Assembly (NCBI RefSeq): GCF_031348265.1
Contig: NZ_CP133771.1
Span: 5,952,001 to 6,016,000 of the forward strand
Length of the DNA stretch: 64,000 nt
Origin: Streptomyces collinus
GTDB lineage: Bacteria; Actinomycetota; Actinomycetes; Streptomycetales; Streptomycetaceae
Reading direction: 5' to 3'
Below the pieces are notes generated by a model. It did no database searches and was not told the DNA's origin. It worked only from the letters and a program-made list of their open reading frames with translations. Position numbers and translations under genes: made by a program. Below, piece after piece: positions 59,712 through 64,000 of this stretch. Position 1 is the stretch's first letter; the number at the start of each line of letters is the position of its first letter.

Positions 59712-60641
59712 ATGGCCGGTCCAGCGTTCCGCGCCGCCGCCGTCCGGGTGCGCGTCCCCGCCACCAGCGCCAACCTCGGCCCGGGCTTCGACGCCCTAGG
59801 CCTCGCGCTGGGCTTGTACGACGACGTGGTCGTCCGGGTGGCCGACTCCGGGCTGCACATCGACATCGCGGGTGAGGGAAGCGAGACCCTCCCGCGCGAC
59901 GAGCAGCACCTTCTCGTACGGTCCCTGCGCACCGCCTTCGACCTGCTCGGCGGACAGCCGCGCGGTCTGGAGATCGTCTGCGCCAACCGCATTCCGCACG
60001 GCCGGGGTCTCGGCTCCTCCTCGGCCGCCATCTGCGCGGGCATCGTCGCCGCCCGCGCCGTGACCATAGGGGCCGACGCGAAGCTCGACGACACCGCCCT
60101 GCTCGAACTCGCCACCGAGATCGAGGGCCACCCCGACAATGTCGCGGCCTGCCTGCTGGGCGGCTTCACGCTGTCCTGGATGGAGGGCGGTGCCGCCCGC
60201 GCGATCAGGATGGAGCCCGCGGATTCCATCGTTCCGGTGGTTTTCGTGCCCGGGAAGCCGGTGCTCACGGCAACCGCGCGCGGTCTGCTGCCGCGCTCCG
60301 TGCCGCACGTCGACGCGGCCACCAACGCCGGCCGCGCCGCCCTGCTCGTCGAAGCCCTGACGCGCCGCCCCGAACTTCTGCTGCCCGCCACCGAGGACCG
60401 ACTGCACCAGGAGTACCGCGCGCCGGCCATGCCCGAGAGCGCGGCACTGGTGGAGCGGCTGCGGGGCGACGGCATCCCCGCGGTCATCTCCGGAGCCGGG
60501 CCGACGGTCATGGCACTGGCCGACGAGGAGACCGCCGGCAAGGTCGAGGCCCTGGCGGGCGCGGACTGGGCGGCGAACCGGCTCCGCCTCGATCAGCAGG
60601 GCGCGAGCGTGCTGCCGCTCGCCGCCTCCGGTGACATCTGA
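59712..60641 (+). CDS. thrB: Homoserine kinase
   Basis: 309 aa of the GHMP kinase family: VRVPATSANLGPGFDALGLALGLYD (motif 1), RIPHGRGLGSSSAAICAGIVAA (ATP loop), GIPAVISGAGPTVMAL (motif 3). Phosphorylates homoserine to O-phosphohomoserine for ThrC. AAGGAG 10 nt upstream of ATG 59712. Separately transcribed from hom-thrC by the terminator in between. Confidence 0.98.
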   Translation: MAGPAFRAAAVRVRVPATSANLGPGFDALGLALGLYDDVVVRVADSGLHIDIAGEGSETLPRDEQHLLVRSLRTAFDLLGGQPRGLEIVCANRIPHGRGLGSSSAAICAGIVAARAVTIGADAKLDDTALLELATEIEGHPDNVAACLLGGFTLSWMEGGAARAIRMEPADSIVPVVFVPGKPVLTATARGLLPRSVPHVDAATNAGRAALLVEALTRRPELLLPATEDRLHQEYRAPAMPESAALVERLRGDGIPAVISGAGPTVMALADEETAGKVEALAGADWAANRLRLDQQGASVLPLAASGDI

Positions 60642-61043
60642 AACCGCGCGGTTGCCGGATTTCGAGAGGGGGAATGTTTGTTGGATCCGGTAGTGTTAAC
60701 CTCAAGTCTGCACCCGACCCCACCATGGCGAGGTGCCTCGTGTCCCCGTCCGGGACAGACATTCTTCCGGGAGCCCCCCAAGCCGCACTGTGTTCCGTAC
60801 GTCGGACCGTACGCCGTACAAGGATGCTGAGCGGGGCGCAGGGCACGCTCCGGAACCGGTGCGACCACGCCGCGTGACACTGACACTGGGTGCCACGGCT
60901 CAAGGAAGCGCCATCACCAGATTCCTCCGCCGCTTAGGCGGACCACCGCCCCGGCACGGTTCACACCACACGAACCGAAGTCGGACAGCACAAACGGTCG
61001 CCGAGCCAGACAGGCCGACGTCCGCTCCAGGGAAGGACCCTTC
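60642..61043. promoter_or_regulatory. Long rho leader
   Basis: ~400 bp without a gene. A TAGTGT -10-like box near 60691 would give a ~350-nt 5' UTR. It contains palindromes (CCGTACG... near 60800; CCGCCGCTTAGGCGG at 60929-60943). Long leaders are typical of rho genes, which control themselves by premature termination; that is inference here. Confidence 0.4.
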
Positions 61044-63107
61044 GTGAGCGACACCACCGATCTGATGGGCGCACGTGTCGAGGAGACCGCTGCCGCGCCC
61101 GCCACGGACGCCTCCGCGCCTGCCAGCGGTGCCGGCTCCCGGCGGCGCCGCGGTACCGGCCTCGAGGGCATGGTGCTGGCCGAGCTGCAGCAGGTCGCCT
61201 CCGGCCTCGGCATCAGGGGTACCGCGCGGATGCGCAAGAGCCAGCTGATCGAGGTCATCAAGGAGGCGCAGGCGTCCGGCGGCGCCGCTCCGGCCGCGAA
61301 GGCCGACGCCCCCGCCGAGACCAAGCCCAAGCGCCGCGCCACCTCTCGGACCCGTACGGGTGACAACGCCGAGAAGGCGGACAAGAAGGCGGACGCGAAG
61401 GAGGCCTCCAAGGCCCCCGCGGACAAGGCCGAGAAGGCCGTGGCCCAGCAGCAGATCGAGATCCCCGGCCAGCCCGCCGGAGGCGCCTCCCGGTCGAGCG
61501 AGAACGAGCGCGCGGGAGACGACGCGCCCGAGCGCCGCCGTCGCCGGGCCACCGCGGAGGCCGGAGCCCCCGCTTCCGCCGCGGAGACCATCGTCGCCGA
61601 GGCGAAGACGGACACCAAGGCCGAGGCGCTGTCGCAGCAGCAGTCCCAGAGCAACGAGGCCAAGTCCGACGCCGGTGACGGCGAGGGCCGTCGTCGCGAC
61701 CGCCGGGACCGCGACCGGGACCGCGGGCGTGACCGCGACCGCCGCGGCGGCAAGGGCGACGACCAGCAGGGCGGCGGCCGTCAGGACCGCGGCGGCCAGC
61801 AGCAGAACCAGCAGGGCGGCGGCCGCCAGGACCGCGGCCAGCAGCGGCCCGACGACGACGGGGACGACTTCGACGGCGGCCGTCGTGGCCGTCGCGGGCG
61901 CTACCGCGACCGCCGGGGCCGTCGCGGACGCGACGACATCGCCTCCGAGCCGCAGATCAACGAGGACGACGTCCTGATCCCCGTCGCGGGCATCCTGGAC
62001 ATCCTCGACAACTACGCGTTCATCCGTACGTCCGGCTACCTGCCCGGCCCGAACGACGTGTACGTCTCCCTCGCCCAGGTCCGCAAGAACGGCCTGCGCA
62101 AGGGCGACCACATCACCGGTGCCGTGCGCCAGCCGAAGGAAGGCGAGCGGCGCGAGAAGTTCAACGCGCTGGTGCGTCTGGACTCCGTCAACGGCATGGC
62201 GCCCGAATCCGGCCGCGGCCGCCCGGAGTTCAACAAGCTGACGCCGCTGTACCCGCAGGACCGCCTCCGTCTGGAGACGGACCCCGGCGTGCTCACCACC
62301 CGCATCATCGACCTGGTCTCGCCGATCGGTAAGGGCCAGCGCGGTCTGATCGTGGCCCCGCCGAAGACCGGCAAGACCATGATCATGCAGGCGATCGCCA
62401 ACGCGATCACGCACAACAACCCCGAGTGCCACTTGATGGTCGTCCTCGTCGACGAGCGTCCGGAAGAGGTCACCGACATGCAGCGGTCGGTGAAGGGCGA
62501 GGTCATCTCCTCGACCTTCGACCGCCCCGCCGAGGACCACACCACCGTCGCCGAGCTTGCCATCGAGCGCGCCAAGCGCCTGGTGGAGCTGGGTCACGAC
62601 GTGGTCGTGCTGCTCGACTCGATCACCCGTCTGGGCCGCGCGTACAACCTCGCCGCCCCGGCCTCCGGCCGCATCCTGTCCGGTGGTGTCGACTCGACGG
62701 CGCTGTACCCGCCGAAGCGCTTCTTCGGTGCGGCCCGCAACATCGAGGACGGCGGCTCGCTGACGATCCTCGCCACCGCCCTGGTGGACACCGGGTCCCG
62801 CATGGACGAGGTCATCTTCGAGGAGTTCAAGGGCACCGGCAACGCCGAGCTGAAGCTCGACCGGAAGCTCGCCGACAAGCGCATCTTCCCGGCGGTGGAC
62901 GTCGACGCGTCCGGCACCCGCAAGGAAGAGATCCTGCTCGCCCCCGACGAGCTCGCCATCGTCTGGAAGCTGCGCCGGGTGCTGCACGCGCTCGACCAGC
63001 AGCAGGCGGTCGAGCTGCTTCTCGACAAGATGAAGCAGACGAAGTCGAACGCCGAGTTCCTCATGCAGATCCAGAAGACCACCCCGACGCCGGGCAACGG
63101 CGACTGA
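61044..63107 (+). CDS. rho: Transcription termination factor Rho (actinobacterial long form)
   Basis: 687 aa from GTG. N-terminal Rho_N (GLEGMVLAELQQVASGLGIRGTARMRKSQLIEVIKE), a ~220-residue charged insert with RRDRRDRDRDRGRDRDRR and QQGGGRQDRG repeats, RNA-binding domain (DVLIPVAGILDILDNYAFIRTSGYLPGPNDVYVSLAQVRKNGL), ATPase with Walker A APPKTGKTMIMQ, Walker B DVVVLLDSITRLGRA, Q-loop/R-loop GGVDSTALYPPKRFFGAARNIEDGGSLTI. Hexameric RNA helicase that ends transcription. The insert is typical of high-GC actinobacteria and probably extends RNA binding. Confidence 0.98.
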   Translation: MSDTTDLMGARVEETAAAPATDASAPASGAGSRRRRGTGLEGMVLAELQQVASGLGIRGTARMRKSQLIEVIKEAQASGGAAPAAKADAPAETKPKRRATSRTRTGDNAEKADKKADAKEASKAPADKAEKAVAQQQIEIPGQPAGGASRSSENERAGDDAPERRRRRATAEAGAPASAAETIVAEAKTDTKAEALSQQQSQSNEAKSDAGDGEGRRRDRRDRDRDRGRDRDRRGGKGDDQQGGGRQDRGGQQQNQQGGGRQDRGQQRPDDDGDDFDGGRRGRRGRYRDRRGRRGRDDIASEPQINEDDVLIPVAGILDILDNYAFIRTSGYLPGPNDVYVSLAQVRKNGLRKGDHITGAVRQPKEGERREKFNALVRLDSVNGMAPESGRGRPEFNKLTPLYPQDRLRLETDPGVLTTRIIDLVSPIGKGQRGLIVAPPKTGKTMIMQAIANAITHNNPECHLMVVLVDERPEEVTDMQRSVKGEVISSTFDRPAEDHTTVAELAIERAKRLVELGHDVVVLLDSITRLGRAYNLAAPASGRILSGGVDSTALYPPKRFFGAARNIEDGGSLTILATALVDTGSRMDEVIFEEFKGTGNAELKLDRKLADKRIFPAVDVDASGTRKEEILLAPDELAIVWKLRRVLHALDQQQAVELLLDKMKQTKSNAEFLMQIQKTTPTPGNGD

Positions 63108-63130
63108 GGCGGTCGGCTGAGGTAAGGACT

Positions 63131-63174
63131 GCACAAAGAGGGCCGCTCCCCGGACGGGGGGCGGCCCTTTGTGC
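63131..63174 (+). terminator. Terminator after rho
   Basis: GCACAAAG...CTTTGTGC outer arms continue into AGGGCCGC/GCGGCCCT; GC-rich loop of ~14 nt. Starts 23 bp after the stop. Confidence 0.88.
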
Positions 63175-63234
63175 TGTTCGTGTGCGGGTAGGATCACGCT
63201 CTCTTCGAACTTGTGATCCCGAGGGGGGACATAC

Positions 63235-64000
63235 GTGGGTACACCCATGCCCGGGGGCGGTCGGCACAGACGCCGGATACGCATAGCACTGCCCGTCGCC
63301 GCGGCCGGTGTCGCCGCAGCCGTGGCCGGCGCGCTGCTGACGACGTCCGCCGACGCGGCCACCCCGCTGCCGCAGCCGACGGTCAAGCCCGCCGTCAGCT
63401 CGCCGTCGCTCGCCGAGCTGGAGAAGCGCGTCGCGGGTGCCATGGCCGGTGACGACGTCGCCGGCAAGACGAGCAAGGCCTCGCTCAGCGCGGGCACCGT
63501 CACCGGCAGCATCGACCCCAAGATCATCGGTGGCAACGAGACCACCATCAGCACGGCTCCGTGGATGGCGCAGCTCCACTACTACGACGACCGGGGCACC
63601 TCCGGCACCAGTGACGACATCGGCTTCTTCTGCGGCGGCGCCGTCGTCGCGCCGACGAAGATCCTGACCGCCGCGCACTGCGTCAAGGGCTACAACTGGA
63701 ACGGCAACGGCGCCGTCGTCACCGGCACCTCCCAGCTGCCCTCGGCCGACGGCACCGACCTGCACGGCGGCACCGTCACCGGCGTCTGGCGGCAGTGGAA
63801 CCACCCGTCGTACAACGCGACGACCATCGACAACGACATCGCGGTGCTGACCCTGCCCGTCCCGGTCAAGGTCACCCCGATCCGCATGACGACCTCCGGC
63901 GACACCACGTCGTACCAGGCCGGCACCAGTGCCAAGGTCTACGGCTGGGGCCGCACCAGCTCCACCAGCGACGACATCTCCGAGACGCTGAAGACGGCCA
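63235..64000 (+). CDS. Secreted trypsin-like serine protease (cut by window edge)
   Basis: First 255 residues. GTG start behind GAGGGGGG. Signal sequence IRIALPVAAAGVAAAVAGALLTTSADA, propeptide to DPKIIGGNETTISTAPWMAQL (chymotrypsin-fold activation motif), active-site His in KILTAAHCVKG, Asp in TIDNDIAVLTL; the Ser region lies beyond the edge. Extracellular S1 protease. A TAGGAT -10-like box is at 63189. Confidence 0.92.
   Translation, partial: MGTPMPGGGRHRRRIRIALPVAAAGVAAAVAGALLTTSADAATPLPQPTVKPAVSSPSLAELEKRVAGAMAGDDVAGKTSKASLSAGTVTGSIDPKIIGGNETTISTAPWMAQLHYYDDRGTSGTSDDIGFFCGGAVVAPTKILTAAHCVKGYNWNGNGAVVTGTSQLPSADGTDLHGGTVTGVWRQWNHPSYNATTIDNDIAVLTLPVPVKVTPIRMTTSGDTTSYQAGTSAKVYGWGRTSSTSDDISETLKTA

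Overview
The window is chromosomal DNA of a Streptomyces (very high G+C with G/C at third codon positions, GTG/TTG starts, a conservon, the lysA-hom-thrC-thrB-rho order, and a pSAM2-type integrative element in a tRNA gene). Content and order fit the S. coelicolor/S. lividans group best; the species assignment is inference.

Left core, 1-30.2 kb: a two-component pair (kinase cut by the left edge), a spermidine-synthase-like protein, a rhomboid-fold membrane protein, a GNAT enzyme, and lon with both a ClgR-type box and an HspR HAIR-type box upstream. Then come a MarR regulator, a PP2C-like phosphatase and a complete conservon (sensor kinase with a huge Ala/Pro-rich tail, roadblock protein, DUF742 protein, small GTPase) followed by a styrene-monooxygenase-type flavoprotein. 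Next are an NlpC/P60 hydrolase, a TetR/AurF-like pair, an elongation/division pair (FtsW/RodA plus class B PBP), a secreted SH3 protein, a lipoprotein/orphan-kinase pair, a DSP-like phosphatase, a NERD-like protein, the divergent LigD-polymerase/Ku genes and an Asp23 protein. Two tandem-repeat tracts (4 x 38 bp and 12 x 13 bp) lie between genes here.

Mobile region, 30.2-53.5 kb: an actinomycete integrative and conjugative element (AICE) occupies the 3' end of a tRNA-Arg(CCG) gene, with an intact tRNA/attR on the right and a partial attL copy near 31.1 kb. From the right it carries integrase, excisionase, a rolling-circle Rep, small Spd-type spread/transfer genes, an FtsK/TraB-like translocase and two GntR regulators, each with its own family of inverted-repeat operators. 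Its left half is visibly AT-richer cargo: a convergent restriction-modification-like pair, a two-TM protein resembling TRADD-associated membrane proteins, and a 936-aa STAND (NB-ARC-like) ATPase. The STAND gene seems to hold an in-frame internal start with a strong ribosome-binding site that would yield its C-terminal ~118-aa domain as a separate protein. Broken genes (an HTH gene with a nonsense codon, a DUF1877 gene with two frameshifts) and an integrase-tail/att scar left of attL point to repeated insertions at this tRNA. The STAND-plus-stand-alone-domain gene, probably anti-phage, is the best candidate for an undescribed system.

Right core, 53.6-64 kb: an orphan response regulator, nrtL, lysA, hom, thrC, thrB, rho and the start of a secreted trypsin-like protease. 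These supply the lysine and threonine branches of the aspartate pathway plus transcription termination.
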